Shown here one piece after another: positions 53,968-63,668 of a stretch of DNA of 64,000 bases. The stretch covers positions 21,446 to 85,445 of the forward strand of contig CAJTFB010000020.1 of the NCBI GenBank assembly GCA_910575665.1. Direction: 5' to 3'. A program made the position numbers and the translations under genes. The notes under the pieces were generated by a model that was not told the origin of the DNA, ran no database searches, and saw only the letters and a list, made by a program, of their open reading frames with translations. The stretch is from Eubacteriaceae bacterium. Its GTDB lineage: Bacteria > Bacillota > Clostridia > Lachnospirales > Lachnospiraceae. Numbering within the stretch: the first letter of the stretch is position 1; the number at the start of each line of letters is the position of its first letter.

Positions 53968-55383
53968 TTACACCGGATATACTTTATTTTCTTTATCTGC
54001 CAGCGTCGCATCCACTTTTGTCTTCTGTGCCTCACGGTACTTGAAGAATTCTGTGGCTACCTGTGGGAACAGTGCATAGGAAAGTACATCCTCATCCTGC
54101 TTCTTCCACTGGGACATCTCTTTTTCGAGATCTGCCAACTGTGGTTTGATCAGATCTGCTGGGCGGCAGGTGATCGGTTTGGTGTCGCCGATACATTTTT
54201 TCTGGACTTCAGGATCAAAAGGCTTCACTGTCTGGCCGAACTCACCAGAGAGAAGTTTTTTGGATTCCTTCGTCACCATCTTATATCTCTCACCAGAAAC
54301 AACATTCAAAACTGCCTGAGTACCAACGATCTGGGATGACGGTGTAACCAATGGCGGCTCACCGAAATCTTTCCGCACACGGGGTACTTCTTCCAGCACT
54401 TCCTGATACTTGCTTTCCTGTCCCATCTCTTTGAGCTGGGATACCAGATTGCTGAGCATGCCTCCTGGCACCTGATACATCAGTGTTTTAATATTTACAC
54501 CGAGAACCTTCGTATTCATCAGACCACTCTGCAGCGCTTCTTCCCGCATCGGACGGAAGTACTCTGCAATCTCCGCCAGAAGGTTCTGGTCAAGCCCTGT
54601 ATCGTACGGAGTTCCTCTAAAGGTTTCCACCATAACTTCGGTCGCCGGCTGGCTGGTGCCCAGTGCGAAGGGAGACATCGCTGTGTCAATAATATCACAG
54701 CCCGCCTCAACTGCCTTCATATAAGTCATAGCAGCTACACCAGATGTATAATGAGTATGAAGATCAATTGGAATACCTACAGACTCTTTCAGAGCAGTGA
54801 CAAGTTCTGTCGCCTCATATGGAGTAAGAAGACCCGCCATATCCTTGATACACAGAGATTTAGCACCGAGATCCTCAATTTTCTTCGCCATATCCTTCCA
54901 ATAGTCCATGGTATACGCATCACCAAGGGTATAAGAAAGGGCGATCTGAGCGTGTCCGTTTTCCTTATTTGCCGCTTTGACCGCTGTCTCCAGATTTCGG
55001 ATGTCATTGAGACAGTCAAAGATACGAATGATATCAATACCGTTTGCCAGTGATTTCTGTACAAAGTATTCCACCACATCATCTGCATAATGATTGTATC
55101 CGAGAATATTCTGTCCACGGAACAGCATCTGCAGTTTTGTATTCTTAAAACCGTTTCTCAGTTTACGAAGTCTCTCCCATGGATCTTCTTTCAAGAAACG
55201 AAGGGACGCATCAAAGGTAGCTCCTCCCCAGCACTCTACTGCGTGGTAGCCCACTTTATCCATCTTGTCGATGATCGGAAGCATCTGTTCCGTCGTCATA
55301 CGGGTGGCAATCAGGGACTGATGAGCGTCACGAAGGATTGTTTCTGTTATTTTAATCGGCTTCTTTGCTTTATTATCTGCCAT
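53968..55383 (-). CDS. oadA: oxaloacetate decarboxylase alpha / transcarboxylase 5S-type carboxyltransferase
   Basis: The 471-aa DRE-TIM barrel protein has ITETILRDAHQSLIATRM, the metal/lysine region (SLCIKDMAGLLTP, IDLHTHYTSGVA) and the conserved PGGMLSNL helix region. It ends without a biotinyl domain, so biotin comes from the separate carrier gene. It transfers carboxyl groups between oxaloacetate (or pyruvate) and biotin. AGGAGG is eight bases before ATG 55383. It is the last gene of the five-gene operon. Confidence 0.92.
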   Translation of the reverse strand: MADNKAKKPIKITETILRDAHQSLIATRMTTEQMLPIIDKMDKVGYHAVECWGGATFDASLRFLKEDPWERLRKLRNGFKNTKLQMLFRGQNILGYNHYADDVVEYFVQKSLANGIDIIRIFDCLNDIRNLETAVKAANKENGHAQIALSYTLGDAYTMDYWKDMAKKIEDLGAKSLCIKDMAGLLTPYEATELVTALKESVGIPIDLHTHYTSGVAAMTYMKAVEAGCDIIDTAMSPFALGTSQPATEVMVETFRGTPYDTGLDQNLLAEIAEYFRPMREEALQSGLMNTKVLGVNIKTLMYQVPGGMLSNLVSQLKEMGQESKYQEVLEEVPRVRKDFGEPPLVTPSSQIVGTQAVLNVVSGERYKMVTKESKKLLSGEFGQTVKPFDPEVQKKCIGDTKPITCRPADLIKPQLADLEKEMSQWKKQDEDVLSYALFPQVATEFFKYREAQKTKVDATLADKENKVYPV

Positions 55384-55440
55384 TTTCATTTCCTCCTAAA
55401 TATATTTTCGCGTTCTATGTGCGCTATGCATCATTTCGCA

Positions 55441-56559
55441 TTAGACTCCAAAGATTGCCATGAATACACCGGCCGCTACTGCCGTACCGATTACCCCGGC
55501 TACGTTTGGCCCCATGGCGTGCATCAGCAGGAAGTTCGTAGGATCTGCTTCTGCCCCCACCTTCTGGGATACCCTGGCTGCCATCGGAACAGCGGACACC
55601 CCGGCGGAACCGATGAGAGGATTGATCTTTCCTTTTGACAGCTTACACATCAGCTTGCCAAACAGGACTCCCGCTGCCGTACCCACTGCAAAAGCTATCA
55701 AGCCAAGGGCAACGATCTTTAATGTCTCTGGTACAATAAAGTTCTCACCACTTGTCTTTGCTCCTACAGAAGTTCCCAGCAGGATAACAACGATGTACAT
55801 CAGTGCGTTGGATGCTGTCTCTGCCAGCTGTCCAACCACACCGGATTCCTTAAACAGGTTACCAAGCATCAGCATACCAACGAGAGGCGCCGTACTCGGC
55901 AGGATCAGACATACCACCGTGGTCACAATAATTGGGAAAAGAATACGCTCCAGCTTAGATACAGGTCGGAGCTGATCCATCTTGATCATTCGTTCTTCTT
56001 TTGTAGTAAACAGCTTCATAATCGGCGGCTGAATGATCGGCACCAATGACATATAAGAATACGCTGCCACAGCAATCGGTCCCATAAGATCCGTCTGTCC
56101 CAGCTTTCCTGCCAGGAAGATTGAAGTCGGACCGTCTGCACCTCCAATGATAGAAATCGCCGCTGCTGCCATGCCATTAAAGCCCATCATGATCGCCATC
56201 AAGTAGGCAGCAAAGATACCAAACTGAGCCGCTGCTCCCAGAAGAAAGCTCTTGGGGTTTGCAATCAACGGGCCAAAATCCGTCATCGCTCCTACACCGA
56301 GGAAAATCAGGGATGGCAGGATACTCCACTCATCCAGTTTAAAGAAATATTCTAACAATCCGCCAGACTCCATGATTGGTGGATAGATATTGACAAGCAG
56401 CATACCAAATGCGATGGGAACGAGCAAAAGCGGCTCATAGCCCTTTTTGATTGCCAGATAGAGAAACACAAAAGCAACCAGTATCATCACATAACTGCGC
56501 CAGTCAACCGTTCCGTTTGCGAATGCAGTCTGATGGAGAAGATTCTGTAAAACTTCCAT
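55441..56559 (-). CDS. sodium-pumping decarboxylase beta subunit
   Basis: The 372-aa polytopic protein has the family motifs [40 protein letters not shown] (Asp for Na+/proton coupling) and [18 protein letters not shown]. It decarboxylates carboxybiotin and exports sodium, serving oxaloacetate, methylmalonyl-CoA or glutaconyl-CoA decarboxylases. GGAGG precedes the ATG. Confidence 0.95.
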   Translation of the reverse strand: MEVLQNLLHQTAFANGTVDWRSYVMILVAFVFLYLAIKKGYEPLLLVPIAFGMLLVNIYPPIMESGGLLEYFFKLDEWSILPSLIFLGVGAMTDFGPLIANPKSFLLGAAAQFGIFAAYLMAIMMGFNGMAAAAISIIGGADGPTSIFLAGKLGQTDLMGPIAVAAYSYMSLVPIIQPPIMKLFTTKEERMIKMDQLRPVSKLERILFPIIVTTVVCLILPSTAPLVGMLMLGNLFKESGVVGQLAETASNALMYIVVILLGTSVGAKTSGENFIVPETLKIVALGLIAFAVGTAAGVLFGKLMCKLSKGKINPLIGSAGVSAVPMAARVSQKVGAEADPTNFLLMHAMGPNVAGVIGTAVAAGVFMAIFGV

Positions 56560-56585
56560 CTTTTTTACCTCCAGTTATTTAGTGA

Positions 56586-56966
56586 TTAGTCCATTGTAGC
56601 CAATACGTCGCCGGCTCCAACCATATCACCGGAGTTCACGTTTATACTTGCGATCTTTCCATCCTGAGGTGCTACCACTTCATTTTCCATCTTCATCGCC
56701 TCGAGAAGAAGAATCACATCTCCTTTTTTCACCTCTGCTCCCACGCTTGCTTTCACAGCCAGGATCTTACCAGGCATCGGTGCAGTCACCTGAACAGAAC
56801 CAGCTGAACCACCTGCTGCTGGAGCTGGGGCCGGAGCAGGTGCGGGCGCTGCCGCCGCTGGAGCTACCGGTGCCGGAGCAACTGCTGCCGGAGAAGCGGC
56901 TCCTGTTTTTTCTTCCACTGATACATCATATACGGTTCCATTTACTGTAATAGTATAATTTTTCAT
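56586..56966 (-). CDS. biotin carboxyl carrier protein (decarboxylase gamma/1.3S type)
   Basis: The 126-aa protein has a short N-terminal domain, a flexible Ala/Pro linker (about residues 25-52) and a C-terminal biotinyl domain with EAMKMENEV. The Lys in EAMKM is biotinylated. It carries CO2 between the carboxyltransferases and the beta subunit. Confidence 0.95.
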   Translation of the reverse strand: MKNYTITVNGTVYDVSVEEKTGAASPAAVAPAPVAPAAAAPAPAPAPAPAAGGSAGSVQVTAPMPGKILAVKASVGAEVKKGDVILLLEAMKMENEVVAPQDGKIASINVNSGDMVGAGDVLATMD

Positions 56967-57015
56967 GTGTTATATCCTCCTAATTAATGATAATAGTCAT
57001 AATAACTTATGATGT

Positions 57016-57039
57016 CAGGGTCAAAAGCTTTTGACCCTG
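57016..57039. other. 24-bp perfect palindrome between OadG and carrier genes
   Basis: Twelve-base arms AGGGTCAAAAGC-type meet without a spacer (57016-57039) in the 80-base gap of the operon. In RNA it gives a strong hairpin without a T-run, so it probably acts in mRNA processing or differential stability rather than termination. Confidence 0.7.
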
Positions 57040-57046
57040 GCAGCAT

Positions 57047-57415
57047 TTAATACCTCTTTTTAATAGAACGAATCACCAGGCCATCTGCTGGTACCGGAGT
57101 CCCCTCCTGTTCCATCGCCGCGGAAATCGCCGCTGTGATCACTGCCACCAGCTGGGTATCATCTGTCTGTGAAGGCGCTGCCGGTGCCGGTTTGGGTACT
57201 GGTACCGGTCTTGGTGCCGGCTTCGGCGCTGGCGCTACCTCTTTCTTCCCAGACGAACGATCCAGCAGTTCCGGAATAAATTTCATCAGATAAATGATAA
57301 AAGAGATCAGGATCAGCACAAGGAACACAGTCCCCATACCCAGTGCCGTATTCACCAGCGCTTCTGGCATCGTTGTCACAACTTCATCGGTTGCTGCCGC
57401 TGCTAACAATCCCAT
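57047..57415 (-). CDS. OadG-family small membrane subunit (delta/gamma)
   Basis: The 122-aa protein has one N-terminal helix (about residues 22-45, GMGTVFLVLILISFIIYLM) and a Pro/Ala/Lys linker. A short C-terminal region (VAVITAAISAAMEQEG) is typical of OadG/MmdD. It stabilises the decarboxylase complex. The ATG overlaps the ribosome binding region at the end of the carboxyltransferase gene (GAGGTGATGGA). Confidence 0.88.
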   Translation of the reverse strand: MGLLAAAATDEVVTTMPEALVNTALGMGTVFLVLILISFIIYLMKFIPELLDRSSGKKEVAPAPKPAPRPVPVPKPAPAAPSQTDDTQLVAVITAAISAAMEQEGTPVPADGLVIRSIKKRY

Positions 57416-57419
57416 TCCA

Positions 57420-58796
57420 TCACCTCATTCCAAACATCTGCATTGCATATATTAACTGTTTACGAACCTCAGAACCTTCGATAATATTATCTACATAACC
57501 TCTTTTTGCTGCTATGTTCACATTACACTGAAGTTCATCGTACTCTTTTGTCTTTTCCTCCAGTGAAGCTTTCGTATCTTTTGATTTGCTGATCTCATCC
57601 TGATACATAACCTGTACCGCACTCTTTGCATCCATGACGCCAACCTTTGCTCCCTCAAGAGCCAAAACAAGATCTGCCCCAATGTGCTTGGAATTCATAG
57701 CCACATAAGCACTTCCAAAGGCCTCTCCAGTGATCACATTTACCTTTGGAATTTCTGCACTGGCAAAAGCACAGGTAAGATCTGCCACTGCCTGTCCAAT
57801 GGTCTTCTCTTCCTCCATCGATGAAGCATACGCCTTTACGTTGGTAAAGGTGATCACAGGAATTCCAAATGCATCACAGAAATACACAAATTTCTCCGCT
57901 TTTTTACATCCAGCAGTGGAAAGCACCTGCTCTGCGCCATTTGCCACTGCCCCCACAGTCACACCATTGATCGTCATAAGACCGGTGATCATATCTCCAG
58001 CATGCTCTTTTTTTGTCTCTAAAAATTTCTGATCGTCGGCGATCTGAGTCAGCGCCGCCACAGGATCTGAAATAAGTCCTTCAAAACCATTCAGTACACG
58101 GTTCATATCATCCTGAGTTTCTTTTCCTGCATAGTCATCAAAATTCGCAGGAAGGATCTGCACCAGTGAGCGGATCTGTGCCAGAACGTCGGCTTCTGTA
58201 TCACAGAGGAAATCTACATTTCCCGCCTCTGCCTGAAATGCAGCTGCCGCAGTATCGCACTTATCTGTATTATTGCCATCTACGGCATTCGGTGAATTTA
58301 CGAATAATTTACCATTTTGTGTGTCCATCAATGTAAAATCACTCAGTAGTGATGAAATGGCAACACCGCCGCCGCAAGAACCTAAAATCGCACTGATCTG
58401 GGGAATCACACCACTTGCCTTCACCTTGCTGAGATAAAGCTCTCCAAAACCTGCAAGGGCATCCACCGCTTCCTGGACACGGACGCCGGCACAATCGATC
58501 AAACCGACCACTGGTGCACCTGCTTTCATCGCCATCTCGTACAGTCTGATAATTTTCTTTGCATGCATCTCGCCAATGGAACCATTTAATGCTGTGACAT
58601 CCTGGCTGTAGACATATACCAGTTCAGAATCGATCACACCATAACCTGTAATGACACCATCCGCCGGCACTGCTTTTTCCTGCATGTTGAAGTCGGTATT
58701 TCTCTTGGTCACAAGACCACCGATCTCAACAAAACTGTTTGCGTCAACAAGAGCTTCGATCCGCTGTCTTGCTGACATCTTTGCTGAATTACTCAT
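57420..58796 (-). CDS. acyl-CoA carboxyltransferase subunit (MmdA/12S-like)
   Basis: The 458-aa crotonase-fold carboxyltransferase has SARQRIEALVDANSFVEIGG, QDVTALNGSIGEMHAKKI, oxyanion-hole Gly segments (AILGSCGGGVAISSLLSDF) and ITGEAFGSAYVAMNSKHIGAD. It is shorter than standard MmdA (about 510 aa). It is expected to decarboxylate methylmalonyl-CoA or a related acyl-CoA onto biotin. It is the first gene of the operon, with GTGGAGGAC before the ATG. Confidence 0.88.
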   Translation of the reverse strand: MSNSAKMSARQRIEALVDANSFVEIGGLVTKRNTDFNMQEKAVPADGVITGYGVIDSELVYVYSQDVTALNGSIGEMHAKKIIRLYEMAMKAGAPVVGLIDCAGVRVQEAVDALAGFGELYLSKVKASGVIPQISAILGSCGGGVAISSLLSDFTLMDTQNGKLFVNSPNAVDGNNTDKCDTAAAAFQAEAGNVDFLCDTEADVLAQIRSLVQILPANFDDYAGKETQDDMNRVLNGFEGLISDPVAALTQIADDQKFLETKKEHAGDMITGLMTINGVTVGAVANGAEQVLSTAGCKKAEKFVYFCDAFGIPVITFTNVKAYASSMEEEKTIGQAVADLTCAFASAEIPKVNVITGEAFGSAYVAMNSKHIGADLVLALEGAKVGVMDAKSAVQVMYQDEISKSKDTKASLEEKTKEYDELQCNVNIAAKRGYVDNIIEGSEVRKQLIYAMQMFGMR

Positions 58797-58904
58797 ATGC
58801 AGTCCTCCACTTTATTATATATTATGTCTTGTCAGGATCAGACCGGGAAAACACTCCTTTTCAAACCCACTTCTGACCTGCAAACAAAATTTTATCCAAT
58901 TGTA

Positions 58905-58933
58905 ATTGTAATGCTTTTTCTGCAAAATAGCAA
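58905..58933 (-). promoter_or_regulatory. promoter of the decarboxylase operon
   Basis: Minus strand: -35 TTGCTA (58928-58933), 17-base spacer, -10 TACAAT (58905-58910). It gives a leader of about 100 bases. The rest of the 58797-59023 gap holds the divergent start region of the carboxypeptidase gene. Confidence 0.7.
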
Positions 58934-59023
58934 CACATTTTTGACTTTTTTCAAAACTTTTACACACATGAATTTTCGTGCTTTTTCATATACATTATAA
59001 AAACTCTCCGGGATGAAATTCCA

Positions 59024-60247
59024 ATGTTAAAAAAATATCTGATCTATCTTCCGCTTATTCTGGTTTCCCTGCTGTTTTTGTGCTACTGTCACATGGCAAA
59101 CCGGCCGGCGGATCCCAGCTCTGACATACATACTGTTACAGAAATCCCACCCGACCATATTCCCCCCGCCGCCTCCTCTTCGCCGGCGCCTCGGCTGTAT
59201 GCTTCTGCGGCCTGTGTCATGGACGCAGATTCCGGACGTATCTTATATGGAAAGAGTGAAGCCTCTCCCCTTCCCATGGCGAGCACCACAAAAATCATGA
59301 CTTGTATCCTTGCCCTGGAAAATGGTAATTTGGAAGATCCCGTCACATTTTCCTCGAAAGCCGCCTCGATGCCGAAAGTCCGCCTCGGTGCTGGAAAAGG
59401 AAAAACTTTCCTTTTGGGCGACCTGCTGTACTCCCTTATGCTGGAGTCCCACAACGACACCGCTGTCGCCATTGCAGAGCACATCGGAGACAGTGTGGAG
59501 GGCTTTGCCGCTATGATGAATGCAAAAGCTTCTGAACTGGGCATGAACCAGACAAATTTTGTAACTCCCAACGGTCTTGATGCAGAAGGTCATGCCAGTA
59601 CTCCCGTAGACATGTGCCGCCTGGCTTCTTATGCCTGTACCAACCAGACCTTTCTGGAACTCATCCGCACACCTTCGAAAACAATCCGCGAAACCAGCGG
59701 CAAAGGCAGCTTTTCTCTTACAAACCACGATGCCTTTCTAACTTCCTATAAAGGAGCCATCGGCATAAAAACAGGTTTTACCAATAAAGCCGGCTACTGC
59801 TTTGTGGGGGCGGCCCGTCGGGACGGCCTCACTCTGGTAAGCTGTGTCCTCGGAAGCGGATGGCCTCCCAATAAATCTTATAAATGGGCGGACACAAAGG
59901 CACTGATGAATCTGGGCTTTGAAAATTTTTCTAAGAAAAATATCCCGATAAAGGACTTATCCGCTTATTCTATAGCTGTAGAAAACGGTAAGGCGGATTC
60001 CGTTGGCATCCTACAGCCTGAGATCCCACCTTTTCTACTCAGTGCGGCAGATACCATCGACGTCCGTTACTCTCTGCCGTCAAAAATTCAGGCGCCCATC
60101 CGCCAGGGAACAGCAATCGGTGAGGTACAGATCTTGGTGAACGGTACCCCTCTGGGAAGCTATCCTGTCTATCCGTCAGGAGATGTAGAAAAACAGACCT
60201 TTGCTGATATTGTAAACGATGTATTTCATTTATTTTTATCCTTTTAA
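59024..60247 (+). CDS. D-alanyl-D-alanine carboxypeptidase (peptidase S11)
   Basis: The 407-aa protein has an N-terminal membrane/signal segment (residues 6-23) and a Pro-rich stretch. The S11 active site follows: PMASTTKIMT (Ser-x-x-Lys), SHN (Ser-x-Asn) and KTGFTNKAGYC. A C-terminal PBP5-type beta domain (about 310-395) completes it. It trims pentapeptides in peptidoglycan outside the membrane. It could be called DacF by length and layout, but the spore-specific assignment is not certain. Confidence 0.93.
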   Translation: MLKKYLIYLPLILVSLLFLCYCHMANRPADPSSDIHTVTEIPPDHIPPAASSSPAPRLYASAACVMDADSGRILYGKSEASPLPMASTTKIMTCILALENGNLEDPVTFSSKAASMPKVRLGAGKGKTFLLGDLLYSLMLESHNDTAVAIAEHIGDSVEGFAAMMNAKASELGMNQTNFVTPNGLDAEGHASTPVDMCRLASYACTNQTFLELIRTPSKTIRETSGKGSFSLTNHDAFLTSYKGAIGIKTGFTNKAGYCFVGAARRDGLTLVSCVLGSGWPPNKSYKWADTKALMNLGFENFSKKNIPIKDLSAYSIAVENGKADSVGILQPEIPPFLLSAADTIDVRYSLPSKIQAPIRQGTAIGEVQILVNGTPLGSYPVYPSGDVEKQTFADIVNDVFHLFLSF

Positions 60248-60312
60248 AACCAATTCATTCTTTTATTAACTTTGTTTTATATAAACTTTATTTTTAAAAA
60301 TCAAAAAAAGAC

Positions 60313-60341
60313 TTTACTTTCTTTTCTTAACATGATATTAT
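60313..60341 (+). promoter_or_regulatory. promoter of the glutamine synthetase gene
   Basis: -35 TTTACT (60313-60318), 17-base spacer, -10 TATTAT (60336-60341). The start would be near 60348, so a leader of about 190 bases precedes the gene. Confidence 0.65.
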
Positions 60342-60346
60342 ATTTT

Positions 60347-60396
60347 TGTATTAAGACAGAACGAAGGTGTTCTCATTTTTTGAGGACACCTTTTTT
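60347..60396 (+). promoter_or_regulatory. attenuator-like leader of glutamine synthetase
   Basis: A ten-base terminator stem (AGGTGTTCTC at 60365 with GAGGACACCT at 60382, then T6) overlaps an alternative small hairpin. That hairpin is GAAC with GTTC (60359-60372) around the six-base loop GAAGGT. A weaker TGT/ACA stem with loop ATTAAG lies just before. Mutually exclusive hairpins with hexaloops recall ANTAR antitermination sites used for nitrogen genes in Clostridia. Loop bases only partly fit the consensus. Confidence 0.5.
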
Positions 60397-60538
60397 CTTT
60401 TTATTGCGTAAATGCTTTTTTTGTGTATAATGGATAGAGGATTTGCGTAATAAGGTCAACAAATACAACCAATATGAAGTAATCGGCAGCCCTAAATTAA
60501 TTTGGCACCCTTCCAACTGTGCCGGAATGGAGGAAAAT

Positions 60539-62650
60539 ATGGAAACGAACATAATCTCAGACGTATTTGGAACGAAAGTTTTTAACGATGAAGTGATGCA
60601 GGAATATCTTCCGAAAAAAACGTATCAGGCTTTAAAAAAGACGATCGAAAATGGTGAGGAACTCACCCCAGAGGTGGCAAATGTAGTTGCCCACGGCATG
60701 AAAGAATGGGCACTTGCCAATGGCGCCACCCACTATACACACTGGTTTCAGCCTATGACCGGCGTCACAGCCGAAAAACACGACTCATTCATCAGTGCAG
60801 AATCCGATTCCCGGGCAGTTCTGGAATTTAACGGAAAAGAATTGATCAAAGGAGAGCCCGACGCCTCTTCTTTCCCTTCTGGCGGTCTTCGGGCAACTTT
60901 CGAGGCAAGAGGCTATACCGCATGGGATTGTACATCTCCTACCTTTCTGCGTGAAGATGCCATCGGCGTCACTCTCTGTATCCCTACTGCCTTCTGTTCC
61001 TACACCGGAGAGGCACTGGATAAAAAGACTCCTCTTCTGCGCTCGATGGAAGCCATCAGCAAACAGGCAGTCCGTATCCTTCGACTGTTTGGAAAAGAGG
61101 ACGTGACAAATGTCGCCTGCTCCGTAGGTGCAGAACAGGAATATTTCTTGATCGACAGGGATAAATACCTTCAGAGAAAAGATCTGATCTTCACCGGACG
61201 TACTTTATTTGGCGCTATGCCACCCAAAGGTCAGGAGCTGGATGACCACTACTTCGGAAGCATCCGCGAACGTCAGGCTTCTTTTATGAATGAATTGAAC
61301 ATAGAACTTTGGAAATTGGGGATTCTTTCCAAAACTCAGCACAACGAGGTTGCACCAGCACAGCATGAGATGGCGCCGATCTATGACACTGCCAACATCG
61401 CGACAGACCACAACCAGCTGGTTATGGAAGTCATGAAAAAGGTCGCAAGAAGGCACAATCTAGAATGTCTTCTTCATGAAAAACCATTTGCCGGCGTAAA
61501 CGGTTCCGGAAAACACAACAACTGGTCCATCGTTACAAACACCGGAGAAAACCTGTTAAGTCCTGGCTCTGCCCCACATAACAACAAGCAATTTCTTCTG
61601 TTCCTGTCCTCTGTAATCGCTGCCGTAGATGAAAATGCCGCTCTCTTACGTATGTCCGCCTCCAATCCTGGAAACGACCATCGTCTGGGAGCCAACGAAG
61701 CACCGCCAGCGATCATTTCTATCTTCCTCGGTGAACAGCTGGAGGACATCGTGGAGCAGATCATTGAGACTGGTACTGCCGACCACAGCTTAAAAGGTGG
61801 AAAAATGAATATCGGTGTAAGTTCCATTCCTCCGGTAAAAAAAGATGCCACGGACCGCAACCGTACATCACCATTTGCTTTCACCGGAAATAAATTTGAA
61901 TTCCGTATGGTAGCTTCTTCTATGTCCATCGCGGGCGCCAACACAGTTTTAAATGCCTCTGTGGCAGATGTACTGGAAAAAATGGCGGACGAACTGGAGG
62001 GAGCTTCTGATTTTGACAAAACTGTAGATACTCTGATCCAAAAAACACTGAAAGAACATCAGAAAGTGATTTTCAATGGAAACGGCTATTCCGATGACTG
62101 GGTTGCCGAGGCAGAAAAACGTGGTCTTCCCAACGTGCGGACCATGGTGGATGCCACCGCTTCCCTCATAGAACCAAAAACCATCGAGATGTTTGAAAAC
62201 CAGAATGTACTTTCCAAAACAGAACTGGAATCCCGCGCCGAGATTCATTATGAAGCCTACGCAAAGGCGATCAACATTGAAGCCAAAGCGATGGTTGATA
62301 TGGCGACCAAACAGTACATCCCTGCGGTGATCAAATACACCACAAGCCTGGCAGACTCCATCAACAGCATCCGTCAGGCCTGTCCGGAGGCAGACCTCAC
62401 GGTGCAGACCTCGATCCTTAAGGACTGCTCTGCTCTCCTTGCCAAATCCCAGAAGGCTTTGATCGCCCTCGGTGACGTAACGGAGAAAGCCGGCTCCATG
62501 GAGGAAGGAAAGGCACAGGCAGAATACTACAGAGATATCGTATTCCCGGCAATGGAACAACTGAGAGCCCCCATCGACGAGCTGGAAATGCTGGTGGATA
62601 AAGAAGACTGGCCCGTACCATCTTATGGGGATATGCTTTTTGAAGTGTAA
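60539..62650 (+). CDS. glnN: glutamine synthetase type III
   Basis: ATG 60539 lies five bases after GGAGG and gives 703 aa, the length of GSIII. It shows the GSIII N-terminal FGTKVFNDEVMQEYLPKKTY, THYTHWFQPMTG, SVGAEQEYFLID, NEVAPAQHEMAPIYD, GVNGSGKHNNWS and a long helical C-terminus. It makes glutamine from glutamate, ammonia and ATP. Upstream frames to 60443 were rejected because they have no ribosome binding site. Nitrogen control by the leader structure is likely. Confidence 0.96.
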   Translation: METNIISDVFGTKVFNDEVMQEYLPKKTYQALKKTIENGEELTPEVANVVAHGMKEWALANGATHYTHWFQPMTGVTAEKHDSFISAESDSRAVLEFNGKELIKGEPDASSFPSGGLRATFEARGYTAWDCTSPTFLREDAIGVTLCIPTAFCSYTGEALDKKTPLLRSMEAISKQAVRILRLFGKEDVTNVACSVGAEQEYFLIDRDKYLQRKDLIFTGRTLFGAMPPKGQELDDHYFGSIRERQASFMNELNIELWKLGILSKTQHNEVAPAQHEMAPIYDTANIATDHNQLVMEVMKKVARRHNLECLLHEKPFAGVNGSGKHNNWSIVTNTGENLLSPGSAPHNNKQFLLFLSSVIAAVDENAALLRMSASNPGNDHRLGANEAPPAIISIFLGEQLEDIVEQIIETGTADHSLKGGKMNIGVSSIPPVKKDATDRNRTSPFAFTGNKFEFRMVASSMSIAGANTVLNASVADVLEKMADELEGASDFDKTVDTLIQKTLKEHQKVIFNGNGYSDDWVAEAEKRGLPNVRTMVDATASLIEPKTIEMFENQNVLSKTELESRAEIHYEAYAKAINIEAKAMVDMATKQYIPAVIKYTTSLADSINSIRQACPEADLTVQTSILKDCSALLAKSQKALIALGDVTEKAGSMEEGKAQAEYYRDIVFPAMEQLRAPIDELEMLVDKEDWPVPSYGDMLFEV

Positions 62651-62665
62651 TAAAATATAAAAGTT

Positions 62666-62699
62666 AGTCCCGCCTGGGAAACTTGGCGGGACTGTTTTT
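62666..62699 (+). terminator. intrinsic terminator of glutamine synthetase
   Basis: AGTCCCGCC (62666-62674) pairs with GGCGGGACT (62685-62693) around a ten-base loop, followed by a T-run. The remaining gap to 62801 is AT-rich without features. Confidence 0.93.
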
Positions 62700-62801
62700 A
62701 TATTTTATTATTTGCTTTAAAAGCGGTCCTATTGATACAATGGATTTTATGTCACTTCCCCATAAAAACCATTGGCTGTGTAACATCAATAATCATTTGT
62801 A

Positions 62802-63668
62802 TCATTCGGTACTCTTATAATTGCCATATTTTTGTCCTCTTTGAAAATTCGATAGAAAACAATCATGTTTTATAAACTGGCTCTGGTAAAAACGTAGGTT
62901 CTCCCGTTCCTGTAATTTTCTCTTCTCAGCACTCTCTTCTAAAATACGTATGTATTTCACACGCCGCTTCCGTTTCTTTGCCTGCTCTGCCTCAAACTGC
63001 CGCTGCTCTTCCTCCGTAGGACCGGTAAGTTTGCCGCTACTTGTGACAGTACAATTTCTCACATCTCCATTTTCATCCAGGTCAAATACATAGCTTTTTC
63101 CCGCCTGATGCTCTGCCACATTATAACCATAGCCTGCTGCCACCGTGTTATCCCAGCGGTCATAGTCCTCCTTCCATTCCTGCAGCTTTGCCATGATCTG
63201 CCTTGCATAGGCAGGGTCTGCGTCCATTTTCTTCTGCAGGCTCTCTGGTATAAGAACCGCAATCCGCCCAGAACCGATACGACTATAATTCCTTTGCAGA
63301 TCACCGCGGGTCTGTGGCGGATTCGCCCCCTCCGGCATCCAGTCATTTAAGGCATCGGCACTTGTATTTTTGTCAAAATATTTCCAAAAAGGAAAGTCAT
63401 TTCTCTGCCATCTGCTGGAGGATATATTGGCATTTCCCACATGAGTTATGACGTCATACTGAGGAAAGGCCTCTTCAAAAGTCGTTGCTCCTGGTTTCCC
63501 AGTGCTATATGCCTTGCTGATCATCGAAATATAATCCGTGGAACCTGACATTTTCTTTGCGTAAGCCTCCTGAAAGGCGCTGGCTGCTGTTTTGTCCGTT
63601 ATTTTGTTCAGACGCTCCTGATAAGACTCGCCCATATAATACGGTTTACCTGTTACTCCGAAATCCAT
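62802..63668 (-). CDS. DUF6033 family protein
   Basis: ATG 63668 gives 288 aa starting MDFGVTGKPYYMGESYQERL after AAAGGGGAAATGAAG. Landmarks are SRWQRNDFPFWKYFDKNTSADAL-type residues, GRIAVLIPESLQKKMDADP and KSYVFDLDENGDV. A highly charged coiled-coil C-terminus (EEEQRQFEAEQAKKRKRR) follows. The layout fits DUF6033, a Lachnospiraceae-rich family of unknown function. No signal peptide or membrane segment is present. Confidence 0.72.
   Translation of the reverse strand: MDFGVTGKPYYMGESYQERLNKITDKTAASAFQEAYAKKMSGSTDYISMISKAYSTGKPGATTFEEAFPQYDVITHVGNANISSSRWQRNDFPFWKYFDKNTSADALNDWMPEGANPPQTRGDLQRNYSRIGSGRIAVLIPESLQKKMDADPAYARQIMAKLQEWKEDYDRWDNTVAAGYGYNVAEHQAGKSYVFDLDENGDVRNCTVTSSGKLTGPTEEEQRQFEAEQAKKRKRRVKYIRILEESAEKRKLQERENLRFYQSQFIKHDCFLSNFQRGQKYGNYKSTE

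Noticed and set aside
57016..57039. Terminator inside the decarboxylase operon
   Set aside because: The palindrome has no T-run on either strand, and the operon continues on the same strand with close spacing.
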